The notes below the pieces were generated by a model. It saw nothing but the letters and a program-made list of their open reading frames with translations. It ran no database searches and was not told the DNA's origin. From assembly GCA_964588535.1 (NCBI GenBank), contig CAZPQA010000019.1:1-39923 (forward strand): a stretch of 39,923 bases of DNA, in the 5' to 3' direction. Made by a program: the position numbers and the translations under genes. The stretch comes from NaphS2 sp964588535. Lineage in GTDB: Bacteria; Desulfobacterota; DSM-4660; Desulfatiglandales; Desulfatiglandaceae. Of this stretch, positions 15,949 through 24,995 are shown in pieces (the stretch's first letter is position 1; each line of letters starts with the position of its first letter).

Positions 15949-17994
15949 ATGAACGATTCCATAGATCAAAACTTTTTTGACCAGTTTCTCGATGAGTTTT
16001 TTGTCGAATCGGATGAGCACCTGACCCGCATCCGCCAGAGCCTGATTGCCTTAGAGGCGGATACCGGGGCCCAGGAGATAGACCCGTCCCTGCTGGAAGA
16101 ACTCTTCCGCCAATTTCATACGGTTAAAGGCCTCTCAGGCATGGTCGGACTCAGGGAGACAGAAAGCCTGGCCCACAAGATGGAAAGTTATCTCAAGGTC
16201 CTCCGTCAGGATCCGCACCACCTCTCTCCGGAAGGCACGGCTGCGCTCATCGAGGGAACTCAGGCCCTGGAATCGGTGATTGCCGCCAGACGCGACAAAT
16301 CGCCCCTGCCCCCTACCTCGTCCATATCAAAGCGTCTTGACTCGCTGATAAACGCTTCGTCAAAACCGGAGGCCCCTCAAACTGCCCCGCCCGAAGAGGA
16401 CAGTGCCCCGGCTCCGGAAAAGGAGACTGCCGTCCGGCAGACAGAAAAGACGGGAAAGAAAGAGCGGTCATGGAAGTTTGGATTCCGGCCCAGCGCGGAA
16501 CTCTCCGCCAGGGGGGTCAATGTGAACAGTATCCGCAAACGTCTGGAGGGTACAGGGAAACTGATTCACTCGGCGCCGGAAATCATGGAAAACGGAGAGG
16601 TCTTCTTCCGGTTTGTGGTGGTCAGCGAGGCCGATGAAAAGGTGTTTGAGGAATGGATAAAAGATGGTCTTACCTATGCGCCCGGTGATGAAGAGCAGGT
16701 CGTGGAACCGGTGGCAGCAGGGTCTGATCCGTCTGATCGGGGGGGGCCGCCTGAAAAGACGGCTACCCGGGAATCTGTTGCCCCTTCCAACATTGTTCGT
16801 GTGGATCTGGGGCGTGTCGACGATCTGATGCAGCGCGTGGGCGACCTTGTGATCAGCCGTTCACGCTTTGAGGACCGGGTCAAATATGTAGAAGATATAC
16901 TCCCCGCTTCCGAGGCCAGGGAGTTGCAGGAGATCCATTCCGTTATGGAACGTCAGATCAGGGATCTGCGGGAAGGGGTCATGGCGCTCCGTCTCGTACC
17001 CGTGGCCAATGTCTTTACACGGATGCAGTTTGTGACACGCGACATGGCCGCTGAGAGCGGGAAAAAGGTCTCACTCTCCATGAGCGGTCAGGAAACGGAG
17101 ATCGACAAATTCGTTGTGGAGCGGATGCTGGATCCGTTGCTTCATTTGGTAAGAAACGCCGTGAGCCACGGTCTGGAATCAGGGGAAGAGCGGCTGAAAA
17201 AGGGAAAGCCCGAGAAGGGAAATATCTATCTGAGGGCTTTTACTGAAGGGGATGCGGTGGTCATCGAAGTGGAAGATGACGGCCGGGGTATCCAGATGGA
17301 AGATGTTGCCCGCCGGGCAAGAGAAAGGGGTCTGATCGATAATGAAATTATCCCCGGTATGGAGACCCTCCTGGAGATCCTCTGCGCACCCGCCTTTTCC
17401 ACCCGCAATGGATCAGACCTCGGGAGCGGGCGGGGGGTTGGGATGGCTGTGGTCAAGAACAGGGTCGAGGAGTTAGGGGGGTCTCTCGAACTCCAGACCG
17501 GACCGGATCAGGGGGCCCGCTTCACCATGGCACTTCCCCTGACCCTGGCCATCGTGGATGCCCTCATCGTAAGGGTGGGAGAACGGGTCTTCGCCGTTCC
17601 CAAACCGTCTGTGAGGGAAGTTGTCGAATTTGAAACATCATCCGTATCTATCATGGAAAATAATGAGATGATCTCTTACCGTGACGAGGTCCTCGCCCTG
17701 TTTGATCTCTGCCCGTTTTTCGGGATTGAGGAAAGACCCATGGATACCCGATATGCCCTGGTTATCGGTCAGGGGACCGGCACCCTGGGGCTTGTGGTGG
17801 ATCGGGTCGTAACCATACAGGAAATCGTGGTCCAGACCGTCTCCGATCCCCTGGTCCAGGTCCCGGGAATTTTAGGGGCCACGGAATTAGGGGACCGGCG
17901 AGCCGTGGTCATCCTGGATACGGCGGAACTGAGCAGGGTGGCGCGCAGTAAAGATGCCAGAATCGAGATGCAAGGAGGTGTTCAACATGGATGA
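15949..17994 (+). CDS. cheA: Chemotaxis histidine kinase CheA
   Basis: The 681-residue protein has the CheA order: an HPt domain with phosphoacceptor H57 (FHTVKGLSGM), an acidic/proline linker, a degenerate regulator-binding-like segment (about 165-245), a dimerisation domain (RVDLGRVDDLMQRVGDLVI), a HATPase (HLVRNAVSHGLE, EDDGRGI, GRGVGMAVV) and a C-terminal CheW-like domain (about 530-670). It should autophosphorylate under control of the receptor at 18476 and CheW, and pass phosphate to the CheY-type receivers around it and to CheB. ATG follows AAGGAGG. It overlaps cheW by 8 bases. The regulator-binding segment differs from enteric P2, consistent with several receiver partners. Confidence 0.96.
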   Translation: MNDSIDQNFFDQFLDEFFVESDEHLTRIRQSLIALEADTGAQEIDPSLLEELFRQFHTVKGLSGMVGLRETESLAHKMESYLKVLRQDPHHLSPEGTAALIEGTQALESVIAARRDKSPLPPTSSISKRLDSLINASSKPEAPQTAPPEEDSAPAPEKETAVRQTEKTGKKERSWKFGFRPSAELSARGVNVNSIRKRLEGTGKLIHSAPEIMENGEVFFRFVVVSEADEKVFEEWIKDGLTYAPGDEEQVVEPVAAGSDPSDRGGPPEKTATRESVAPSNIVRVDLGRVDDLMQRVGDLVISRSRFEDRVKYVEDILPASEARELQEIHSVMERQIRDLREGVMALRLVPVANVFTRMQFVTRDMAAESGKKVSLSMSGQETEIDKFVVERMLDPLLHLVRNAVSHGLESGEERLKKGKPEKGNIYLRAFTEGDAVVIEVEDDGRGIQMEDVARRARERGLIDNEIIPGMETLLEILCAPAFSTRNGSDLGSGRGVGMAVVKNRVEELGGSLELQTGPDQGARFTMALPLTLAIVDALIVRVGERVFAVPKPSVREVVEFETSSVSIMENNEMISYRDEVLALFDLCPFFGIEERPMDTRYALVIGQGTGTLGLVVDRVVTIQEIVVQTVSDPLVQVPGILGATELGDRRAVVILDTAELSRVARSKDARIEMQGGVQHG

Positions 17995-18472
17995 CAACCA
18001 GAAAGAGAAAGAACCGTACATCCTTTTCCATCTGGCGGGTACCGATTACGGGATACCCTGCCGTCTGGTGAAGCAGATGGAGATGGTGGAACAGATGACC
18101 CCTGTCCCCAATGCCCCGTCCTATGTGGAGGGCCTCATTTTCATCAGAGGTCAGGTGGTTCCGGCCATCAATCTGAGGGCGCGGTTCGGTTTTGACAGAA
18201 TCCCCTATGACCTGACCACGCGTCTCGTGGTGGTCCGGTCCGGGACGCGAAATGTGGGGTTGATCGTGGATTCGGCCAGAGAATTCGTCACCCTGCCCGA
18301 AGAGGATTTACAGCCCCCGCCGGATAGCATATCCGGGTTGAGCGGGGACTATCTGAAAGGGATTGCCACCATCGGAGAACGTCTGATTTTGGTCCTCGAT
18401 GTGGATGAGGTTTTGACCCGGCAGGAGAAAGAAGAACTGAACAAGGCTGTTGAGAAAGAGAAGGAGGTATAA
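17987..18472 (+). CDS. cheW: Chemotaxis coupling protein CheW
   Basis: The 161-residue protein is a single CheW domain: FHLAGTDYGIP near the start, VPNAPSYVEGLIFIRGQVVPAINL in the centre and a GIATIGERLILVLDVDEVL strand at the end. It links CheA to the receptor array. ATG 17987 is chosen over a start at 17954 because AAGGAGG lies 8 bases upstream and family proteins begin here. It overlaps the cheA stop by 8 bases and ends 3 bases before the receptor gene, so the three are translationally coupled. The charged C-terminal helix (RQEKEELNKAVEKEKE) is an extension seen in some families. Confidence 0.95.
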   Translation: MDDNQKEKEPYILFHLAGTDYGIPCRLVKQMEMVEQMTPVPNAPSYVEGLIFIRGQVVPAINLRARFGFDRIPYDLTTRLVVVRSGTRNVGLIVDSAREFVTLPEEDLQPPPDSISGLSGDYLKGIATIGERLILVLDVDEVLTRQEKEELNKAVEKEKEV

Positions 18473-18475
18473 GCC

Positions 18476-20533
18476 ATGACAGAAGAAAAGAAAACCGATC
18501 GGGAAGAAAAAGAGAAGACTGAAATCCGGGACGCGATCAGGCAGGCCGAAGCCGTGACGCGAGAGGCCGATGAGATCAGCCGTGTCAGCGATCGAGTAAC
18601 CGAAGGGGTAGAGACCCAGACGGCGGCCCTTGAAGCGGCGGTCAGCGGCGCCAACGAGATGGCGGCATCCCTCAAGGAAACCGCCGCACAGGCGGAGTCC
18701 GTCACCACCTCAACCGAGGAACTCGTGTCAACCATCAATGAAATAGCGGCTTCTATTGAGCAGGTGTCGAGCGGAACCGTGGAACTCGCTTCAGGTTTAG
18801 ATGAGACCGCGTCCTCCGTCGAGGAGATGACCACCTCCATTCAGGCTGTGACCGAATCTGCTCAGGAGATGGCTTCGTCGGGTTCGGAGGTGGCCGGGTC
18901 CGTGACGGAAATGGCCGCCTCCATCAAGAGTGTTCAGGGAGATACGGATACCCTGAACACCGCCATCAACCAGACATCCGTTTCCATGGAAGAGATGGCG
19001 AATTCCATCGAGGGTGTGGCGGGAAATGCAAATGATTTGAGGGCGGCGGCAGAGGAGAGCGCTTCTTCCATGAATGAGATGGCTGCTTCTATTGAAGAGG
19101 TGTCGGCCGTGGCCGATAATCTGAATTCCCTTGTTGAAGAGAATTCCGTCTCCATAGAAGAGCTGGGCGCTTCTGTTCAGGGGGTTTCGGAGAATGCCGC
19201 TAATATCAGCGGTTCTGCTGAGGGCGCCGTGACCAGCATTGCCCAGTTGGAACGTTCCATCCACTCCGTGGTGAACCTGGCCAAGGAGACTGATGAGAAA
19301 TCGAAACAGGCCTCGCAGGATGCCACAAAGGGGGGAGAGAGCGTCCGGAAATCCATAGGGGGTCTCCTGAAGATCCGGGAATCCGTTGCCCAGTCCACCG
19401 GCGTGATCCGTGAAATGGGGAAACGTACCAGTGAAATCACCACTATCGTGGATTCCATCAACCTTATCGCGGAGCGGACCAACCTCCTCTCCCTGAATGC
19501 CTCCATCGAGGCGGCCCGGGCCGGAGACGCCGGACGCGGTTTTGCCGTGGTGGCGGAGGAGATCCGGAACCTGGCCGACCGGGCTGCCCGGGCAACGACG
19601 GATATCTCATCCCTTATCAAGGGGATACAGGAGGTCGTACAGGAGGCCGTGGCCTCGTCCGACGCGGGGCTGCGTGTGGCCGAGGAGGGGAGCGCCTTGG
19701 CTGAAGAGGCGGGCGGGGGTCTGGAAAAGATCCTGACAGGGATCGATGAAACAACGAAATTAGTGGGACAGATAGCCAGGGCCACCGAAGAGCAGCTTGC
19801 GGCGGGCCAGTCAGTGAGTAATGACATCAACAGTACGGCCAAGCAGGCAATCGAGGTGACCCAGGCCACAGCCGAACAGGCTAAATCGGCACAGGATATC
19901 ATTCAGTCCACCGCCCAGATGCGACAGATTTCCGGCCAACTCACCCAGGCCATGGATGATCAGGGGAAGGCCGCGAGAGAGATCGTCAAGGTAGCCCAGA
20001 GTACAACCAGCCTGGCCAATGAGGTGACGCAGGCCACTGCCGAACAGGCAAAAGGATCTCAGGAGATCTCCCGGGCCGTGGAATCCATGCGTGCAGGGGC
20101 GGCCACTACCACCACCTCCTTAACGGAACAGGCGGCAGCCGGGGAAGAGGTTTCACGGGAGATGGAGAACCTCGCGCGTATGATCGAGGGCGTGACCCGG
20201 GCCATGGGCGAGCAGGCGAGCGGTTCAACCCAGATGATCGAGGCCGTTGATATGCTGCGCCGTCAGTCAAGCGAGATAGCGAGGGCCATGACCGAACAGA
20301 CCAAGGCCGGAAAAGAAATGACCGCCACTGCCCATGACGCTTCCAAGCAGATCGTGCTCATTACCCGCGCCAATCTGGAACATTCCACTGCTTCAGATAT
20401 GATCCTGGGGCGGCTGAACGAAGTTCAAAAGGTCAGTGATCAGAATACCGAAGGGGTCAAAGAAACCCGGAAGGGCGTCGGCAACCTCCGCGATCTGGCC
20501 CGAAGTGTTGGGGAGATTTTGGGGAGATTGTAG
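18476..20533 (+). CDS. Soluble methyl-accepting protein with 28-residue coiled-coil repeats, no sensor domain
   Basis: The 685-residue protein has no transmembrane segment and no recognisable ligand domain. After a charged N-terminal helix (1-57), residues 58-253 are seven tandem 28-residue units (four heptads each) built around an E-M/L-x-x-S-I/V-x-x-V core. The cytoplasmic signalling tip follows at about 330-365 (ERTNLLSLNASIEAARAGDAGRGFA split over the turn), with VVAEEIRNLA after it. The C-terminal half is again long coiled coil with ATAEQAKG repeats and ends ILGRL, without a CheR-tethering pentapeptide. It follows cheW by 3 bases with AAGGAGG before its ATG, so it is the dedicated receptor of this CheA-CheW. 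The input must come through a partner; the next gene's HEAT protein is the obvious candidate (inference). Confidence 0.92.
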   Translation: MTEEKKTDREEKEKTEIRDAIRQAEAVTREADEISRVSDRVTEGVETQTAALEAAVSGANEMAASLKETAAQAESVTTSTEELVSTINEIAASIEQVSSGTVELASGLDETASSVEEMTTSIQAVTESAQEMASSGSEVAGSVTEMAASIKSVQGDTDTLNTAINQTSVSMEEMANSIEGVAGNANDLRAAAEESASSMNEMAASIEEVSAVADNLNSLVEENSVSIEELGASVQGVSENAANISGSAEGAVTSIAQLERSIHSVVNLAKETDEKSKQASQDATKGGESVRKSIGGLLKIRESVAQSTGVIREMGKRTSEITTIVDSINLIAERTNLLSLNASIEAARAGDAGRGFAVVAEEIRNLADRAARATTDISSLIKGIQEVVQEAVASSDAGLRVAEEGSALAEEAGGGLEKILTGIDETTKLVGQIARATEEQLAAGQSVSNDINSTAKQAIEVTQATAEQAKSAQDIIQSTAQMRQISGQLTQAMDDQGKAAREIVKVAQSTTSLANEVTQATAEQAKGSQEISRAVESMRAGAATTTTSLTEQAAAGEEVSREMENLARMIEGVTRAMGEQASGSTQMIEAVDMLRRQSSEIARAMTEQTKAGKEMTATAHDASKQIVLITRANLEHSTASDMILGRLNEVQKVSDQNTEGVKETRKGVGNLRDLARSVGEILGRL
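18647..19234 (+). repeat. Seven tandem 84-bp (28-residue) coding repeats in the receptor gene
   Basis: The seven units start at residues 58, 86, 114, 142, 170, 198 and 226 of the receptor. Conserved positions are Glu-Met/Leu/Ile at the start, Ser-Ile/Leu/Val four residues later, then Val or Thr, then an acidic, Ser/Ala-rich end. DNA identity between units is modest, so this is an old expansion. An eighth partial unit starts at residue 254. Confidence 0.8.
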
Positions 20534-20602
20534 ATTTCAGATTCAATCCGAAATTTCCTCTATCGCTGACAAAACGATAAGCGTGTGATATAATTGAACC
20601 CT

Positions 20603-22534
20603 ATGGATACTCCCGGTAAGAAAATTGAGGATGCCTCCAAAGCCCTCCTCCAGGCCCTGGGCGATGATAGCTGGCGGGTGCGGCGCGACGCGGTTGACGG
20701 TCTGATCCGGTACGGGAGTCCGGAGGCGGTCACCACCCTGTTAAGAAGCCTCATTGAAGAACACCGGGATTTTAATGTCCTGAGCAGCGCCATCGAGGTC
20801 CTCTCCCTCAGTCAGATAGATGTATTAATACCCCTTGTCCGGCTGTTAAAAGAACCCGATGAAGGGCTCAGGATCCAGGTGGTGCAGATCCTTGGTGAGC
20901 GGGGAGATGTGCGGGCCGTACCCGGGCTCACAGAGGCCCTGAACGATCCTGACGCCAATGTGAGATACCATGTCATCGAGGCCTTGGGGAAACTGCGGGC
21001 AGGGGATGCGGTCGATGCCCTTGTGGCCGTCGTGGAATCGCGGGATTTCTTCCTGGCTTTTCCGGCCCTTGACGCCCTGGTCCGTATCGGTGATGCGAGC
21101 GTCACACCCCGTCTGGTCCCCCTCCTGAAAGACGATCTTCTCCGTATCCCCACAGCTGAACTCTTAGGCAGATTGGGAGACGATACGATCATCTCCCCTT
21201 TGGTGGAGCTCTTAAACGAACCGGGCATTCCTGCTGCAGCGGTTGCCCAGGCCCTGGCCTCCCTGTATGACCGGTACGAGACCCTTTATGGGGAGGGGGG
21301 GTATGTGAGAGATCTTGTCCGGACAGGGATTCGGGCGCCCGGGGTTCAAAATCTCCTGGATGCTGTTTCTTCAGCCCGGAAGGAGGGGGTCAGACCCCTG
21401 GCCCTTGTCTTGGGCTGGATGGAAGGCCAGGCCATGGAGCGGGCACTCTCCAGGCTCCTTGGCCATCCGGAGGCCCGAAAAGAGGTGGTGGAGGCCTTTA
21501 TCCGTCATGGCCGGCGCGTGACAAACCTCCTGATGGAACAACTCCGGGCCGAAGACCTGGAGATCCGCCAGGCCGCCGTCATGGCCCTCGGCAGGATCGG
21601 GGACCCCGCGGCTGTGCCCGCCCTCATAGAGGTGCTTCAAAACGAACCGGAACTTACGATTTTGACGGCCGGGGCCATGGCCAAGATCGGTGACCTTGGA
21701 CCCTTTGAGACGCTTATGGCCAAGCTCGGTCACGAGGAGGCCGCTGTACGCCAGGCAGTTATTTCGGCGCTTAATTCCATGGGCCATCCGGACATGCCCG
21801 ACCGCATCCGGACCCTGCTGGCCGATCCGGACCCGCTGGTCCGTGAGTCGGCGGTCAAGATTGCCGGGTATTTCAGTTACCCCCAATGCATAGAGCGTTT
21901 TCTCGAGCGGACCCGGGACCCGGAAGAGAATATCCGACGGGCCGCTGTGGAGAATCTACCCTATCTCGATGACGATCGGGCCTTTTCCCATCTGGTTCAT
22001 GCCCTCTTAAACGACAGCCCCAAGGTGCGGGCCGCGGCGGCCAAGGCCCTGTCCCATGTGGAGGGAAGCGAGGCCCTTCCCCATCTCCTCAAAGCATTAA
22101 AAGACGAGGCCCCCTGGGTGAGGTTTTTTGCCGCCCGCTCCATGGGCGGGCACCGGTCAAAAGAGGTGTCAGAGGCCTTAACGGACCTGATCACCCGGGA
22201 CCCGGCCCAACATGTGCGCATAGAGGCGATCAAGACGATTGCTGAAATGAACGGGGAAAATACGGTCTCTCTCCTTGACCCCTTAGTCAAAGATCCTGAC
22301 ACGGACATTGCCCGGGCCGCCATCAGAGGGTTAGGGATTATCGGCCATCCGGGCGCCCTGGCTCCGCTTTTTGAGGCGCTCCGTTCAACCGATCCTGAAC
22401 TCCGCATTGCGGCACTTCACGCCCTGGGGGAGAGACGGGATCCCCAGGTACCGGAGAAACTCCAGTGGGTGGCCACAACGGACCGGGATGAAAAGGTGGT
22501 TGCCATGGCCATGCAGATCTTATCGAAATTATGA
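20603..22534 (+). CDS. HEAT-repeat (PBS-lyase type) scaffold protein
   Basis: The 643-residue protein is made almost wholly of HEAT repeats of about 31 residues, with the typical units VRRDAVDGLIRYG, VRYHVIEALGKL, IRQAAVMALGRIGD, VRESAVKIAG, VRAAAAKALSHV and LRIAALHALGERRD. Such solenoids bind other proteins and have no catalytic residues. There is no signal peptide or membrane segment. It is placed between the receptor and cheR and overlaps cheR by 4 bases (ATGA, 22531-22534), so it belongs to this signalling unit; a role linking a stimulus to the sensorless receptor is inference. ATG 20603 is chosen; no strong ribosome-binding site is visible. Confidence 0.88.
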   Translation: MDTPGKKIEDASKALLQALGDDSWRVRRDAVDGLIRYGSPEAVTTLLRSLIEEHRDFNVLSSAIEVLSLSQIDVLIPLVRLLKEPDEGLRIQVVQILGERGDVRAVPGLTEALNDPDANVRYHVIEALGKLRAGDAVDALVAVVESRDFFLAFPALDALVRIGDASVTPRLVPLLKDDLLRIPTAELLGRLGDDTIISPLVELLNEPGIPAAAVAQALASLYDRYETLYGEGGYVRDLVRTGIRAPGVQNLLDAVSSARKEGVRPLALVLGWMEGQAMERALSRLLGHPEARKEVVEAFIRHGRRVTNLLMEQLRAEDLEIRQAAVMALGRIGDPAAVPALIEVLQNEPELTILTAGAMAKIGDLGPFETLMAKLGHEEAAVRQAVISALNSMGHPDMPDRIRTLLADPDPLVRESAVKIAGYFSYPQCIERFLERTRDPEENIRRAAVENLPYLDDDRAFSHLVHALLNDSPKVRAAAAKALSHVEGSEALPHLLKALKDEAPWVRFFAARSMGGHRSKEVSEALTDLITRDPAQHVRIEAIKTIAEMNGENTVSLLDPLVKDPDTDIARAAIRGLGIIGHPGALAPLFEALRSTDPELRIAALHALGERRDPQVPEKLQWVATTDRDEKVVAMAMQILSKL

Positions 22535-23373
22535 CGCATTTCTTTTCAGAAACCCTCGGTCTGATGCCCTCTGCCTTTACCCTCCTCCGGGACCTTATCC
22601 ACAAGCGGGTAGGCATCTATTTTGAGGACGGTAAACAGGATATTTTAGCCGATAAACTCTCTCCAAGGGTTATCGAAGCCGGGTTCGATTCTTTCCTCGA
22701 TTATTATTACCTGCTCAAATACGATACTGACAGACCCGAGGAATGGGGCCGGCTGATGAATACCATCACCGTCCAGGAGACCTATTTCTGGCGGGAATTA
22801 GACCAGATCAGGGCGTTGATCGACGTTATACTCCCGGAATATATTGCGACCTATCCCGGCCGGCCGGTCCGTATATGGAGTGCCGCCTGCGCCACAGGGG
22901 AGGAACCCCTTTCAATGGCCATGGCCCTGGAGGAAGGCGGCTGGTTCGGGCGGGGGCCCCTTACCATACAGGCCAGTGATGCCAGTGCCGCGGCCCTGGA
23001 AAAGGCCGGGCAGGGGGTTTACCGGGACCGGTCCTTCCGGAACCTGCCGCCGCACCTGAAGACCCGGTATTTTGAGGAGGATCCGGGGGGGCACAGGGTG
23101 TCACCCATGCTCCACGACAGGATCCAGTGGCGCAGGGCCAATCTCATGGTCGAGGATGAGGTTCGATCCATGGCGGAATCTCCGTTTATATTTTGCAGAA
23201 ATGTATTTATTTATTTTTCAAAAGAAAGTATTAAGAGAACAGTGGATCTGTTTCACCGGTATATGCCGACACCCGGTTATCTCTTTACAGGCGCCTCTGA
23301 ATCCCTCCTCACGGTCACCCGGGATTTTGAGTTGGAGGAAATCGGAGGGGCGTTTGTTTATGTGAAGAAATGA
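22531..23373 (+). CDS. cheR: Chemotaxis protein methyltransferase CheR
   Basis: The 280-residue protein has the CheR N-terminal helical domain (LLRDLIHKRVGIYFEDGK, NTITVQETYFWRE) and the SAM-binding methyltransferase domain (IWSAACATGEEPLSMA at about 115-130, QASDAS, and FCRNVFIYF near 225). It methylates glutamates of the receptor, opposing CheB. It is translationally coupled to the HEAT gene. The consensus TNET/FFRE segment is VQET-FWRE here, a mild deviation. The four-helix-bundle element begins 7 bases after its stop codon. Confidence 0.95.
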   Translation: MTHFFSETLGLMPSAFTLLRDLIHKRVGIYFEDGKQDILADKLSPRVIEAGFDSFLDYYYLLKYDTDRPEEWGRLMNTITVQETYFWRELDQIRALIDVILPEYIATYPGRPVRIWSAACATGEEPLSMAMALEEGGWFGRGPLTIQASDASAAALEKAGQGVYRDRSFRNLPPHLKTRYFEEDPGGHRVSPMLHDRIQWRRANLMVEDEVRSMAESPFIFCRNVFIYFSKESIKRTVDLFHRYMPTPGYLFTGASESLLTVTRDFELEEIGGAFVYVKK

Positions 23374-23379
23374 AAAGGG

Positions 23380-23840
23380 AGAATATCGAATATCGAATAA
23401 GGAACCGCAGAATGTCGAAGGGAAGCAGGGAATATGATCTTGAGGATCGCTTAATAGATTTTGCTATTCGAGTTATTCGAACCTCTGAATCGCTGCCAAA
23501 AACAAAGGTGGGAATGCATATCGCTGCACAACTGATTCGGTGCGGTACATCGCCTGCTCCCAATTATGGCGAAGCCCAAGGTGCAGAATCCCGTTCTGAC
23601 TTTATCCACAAGATGAAAGTGTCTCTTAAAGAACTGCGGGAAACAAAAGTTTGGTTGCTCATGATTGTTAGAGGCAACCTTATGAAATCAGCATCAAGGC
23701 TTGAGCCTCTGATTAAGGAGAACGATGAGCTGATTTCAATCTTTGTAACAAGCATAAAAACAGCCAAACAAAAACAAAAGAAAACGAAAAATTCATAACT
23801 TCTGCGGTTCGGAATTCCTTGTTCGATATTGGATATTCTA
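23380..23840 (+). mobile_element. Four-helix-bundle protein element with inverted terminal repeats
   Basis: The left end (AGAATATCGAATATCGAA, then AAGGAACCGCAGAA) and the right end (ACTTCTGCGGTTC, GGAATTCCTTGTTCGATATT, GGATATTCT) are inverted copies of each other, about 40 bases each with a short gap. They enclose only the gene at 23412-23798. The element splits the otherwise tightly packed cheR and cheB genes. A shortened copy with the same end sequence and no gene lies at 27692-27762. Confidence 0.65.
23412..23798 (+). CDS. Four helix bundle protein (23S rRNA intervening-sequence protein family)
   Basis: The 128-residue protein matches the four-helix-bundle (S23/IVP) family: LEDRLIDFAIRVIR helix, SLPKTKVGMHIAAQLIRCGTSPAPNYGEAQGAES with the signature Pro-Asn-Tyr-Glu-like turn, FIHKMKVSLKELRETKVWL, and a lysine-rich tail. 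Relatives occur in 23S rRNA intervening sequences and as accessory proteins (Avd) of diversity-generating retroelements; no reverse transcriptase or variable repeat is found here. ATG 23412 has AAGGA 8 bases upstream and is preferred to 23370, which overlaps the cheR stop and reads through the terminal repeat. Its link to chemotaxis is probably accidental. Confidence 0.8.
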   Translation: MSKGSREYDLEDRLIDFAIRVIRTSESLPKTKVGMHIAAQLIRCGTSPAPNYGEAQGAESRSDFIHKMKVSLKELRETKVWLLMIVRGNLMKSASRLEPLIKENDELISIFVTSIKTAKQKQKKTKNS

Positions 23841-23865
23841 TTTTTATAGATTTGGAGCGAAGTCC

Positions 23866-24912
23866 ATGAATAAAATCATACGGGTCCTTGTGGTGGATGA
23901 TTCGGCGTTTGTTCGCAAGGTCGTTAAGGAAATGCTGTCCCGAAGCCCTTTTATCGAGGTGGTGGGTGCGGCCCGGGACGGGAAAGAGGCCCTCGAGATG
24001 GTCGAGGCGCTTAACCCCGATGTGGTGACCCTCGATCTCATCATGCCCGGGTTGGATGGCGTTGGGTTTCTAAAGGAACAGATGGCGCGCCGTCCCCTAC
24101 CGGTGGTGATTGCAAGCATTGCCAGCGAAACCGGGGAAAGGGCCTTGGAGGCGTTAGATGCCGGGGCCGTGGATTTTGTCCAGAAACCCACCGCCCTGAG
24201 CACCGAGAAGGTCTTTGAAATCGCTGATGATCTCATAGAGAAGGTCAAGACGGCCGCGGATGTTTCCATAAACCGGGTGCGGGTCCGTCCCCCACCGGAA
24301 AAGGCCCCTTCCATCCCCGTATCAACTCATGTCAGAGCAGAGAGGGTCGACGCGGTGGTCATGGGCATTTCAACCGGTGGCCCCCCTGCCCTGAAATCCC
24401 TGATCCCCCAGTTTCCGGAAGATTTCCCGATCCCCATGGCCATGGTTCTCCACATGCCCGAGGGATTTACAAAACTCTATGCCGGACAGCTTGACCGGAT
24501 CTCTCATCTCAGTGTGAAAGAGGCTGAAGAGGGTGATGAATTTGTGCCGGGGACCGTGCTCCTGGCCCGCGCCGGACGTCATCTCAAGTTTCGGAGGGAA
24601 ACAGATGGACGTGTTCTGGCCCATCTGGATGCCCGGCCTTTTGACACGCCCCATCGTCCTTCTGTAAACGTCCTCTTTGAGTCCGCTGCCGATATATTCC
24701 ACGACAGGGTCCTGGGGGTGGTCATGACCGGGATGGGGTCGGACGGCAAAGAGGGCGCAGTCTGGATCAAATCTCAGGGAGGCCTTATCATTACCGAGGC
24801 CGAAGAGACCTGCGTGGTTTACGGCATGCCCCGATCCGTTGTGGAGGCAAACCTGAGTGACAAGGTGGCGCCGCTCTATGATATGGCGAGGGTGATCACT
24901 GATATGATATGA
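23866..24912 (+). CDS. cheB: Protein-glutamate methylesterase CheB
   Basis: The 348-residue protein has an N-terminal receiver (VVDDSAFVR, Asp57 in TLDLIMPG, Lys in FVQKPT), a linker, and the methylesterase domain with catalytic Ser169 (GISTGGPPAL), His196 (LHMPEGFT) and Asp293 (TGMGSDGKEG). It removes methyl groups from, or deamidates, the receptor when phosphorylated by CheA. ATG follows GGAGCG. The gap to cheR is filled by the inserted four-helix-bundle element, so cheB may have lost tight coupling to the upstream genes. Confidence 0.96.
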   Translation: MNKIIRVLVVDDSAFVRKVVKEMLSRSPFIEVVGAARDGKEALEMVEALNPDVVTLDLIMPGLDGVGFLKEQMARRPLPVVIASIASETGERALEALDAGAVDFVQKPTALSTEKVFEIADDLIEKVKTAADVSINRVRVRPPPEKAPSIPVSTHVRAERVDAVVMGISTGGPPALKSLIPQFPEDFPIPMAMVLHMPEGFTKLYAGQLDRISHLSVKEAEEGDEFVPGTVLLARAGRHLKFRRETDGRVLAHLDARPFDTPHRPSVNVLFESAADIFHDRVLGVVMTGMGSDGKEGAVWIKSQGGLIITEAEETCVVYGMPRSVVEANLSDKVAPLYDMARVITDMI

Positions 24913-24995
24913 TCCCTCAAGGTTCACTATTTTCTTTACAGTCTGAAAAATGTTATCTATGTTGGCCAATCTGGTATCAAATTCGGAGGTTTTAA

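Noticed and set aside
23380..23840. Diversity-generating retroelement (Avd-like protein)
   Set aside because: No reverse transcriptase and no template/variable repeat pair is present nearby.
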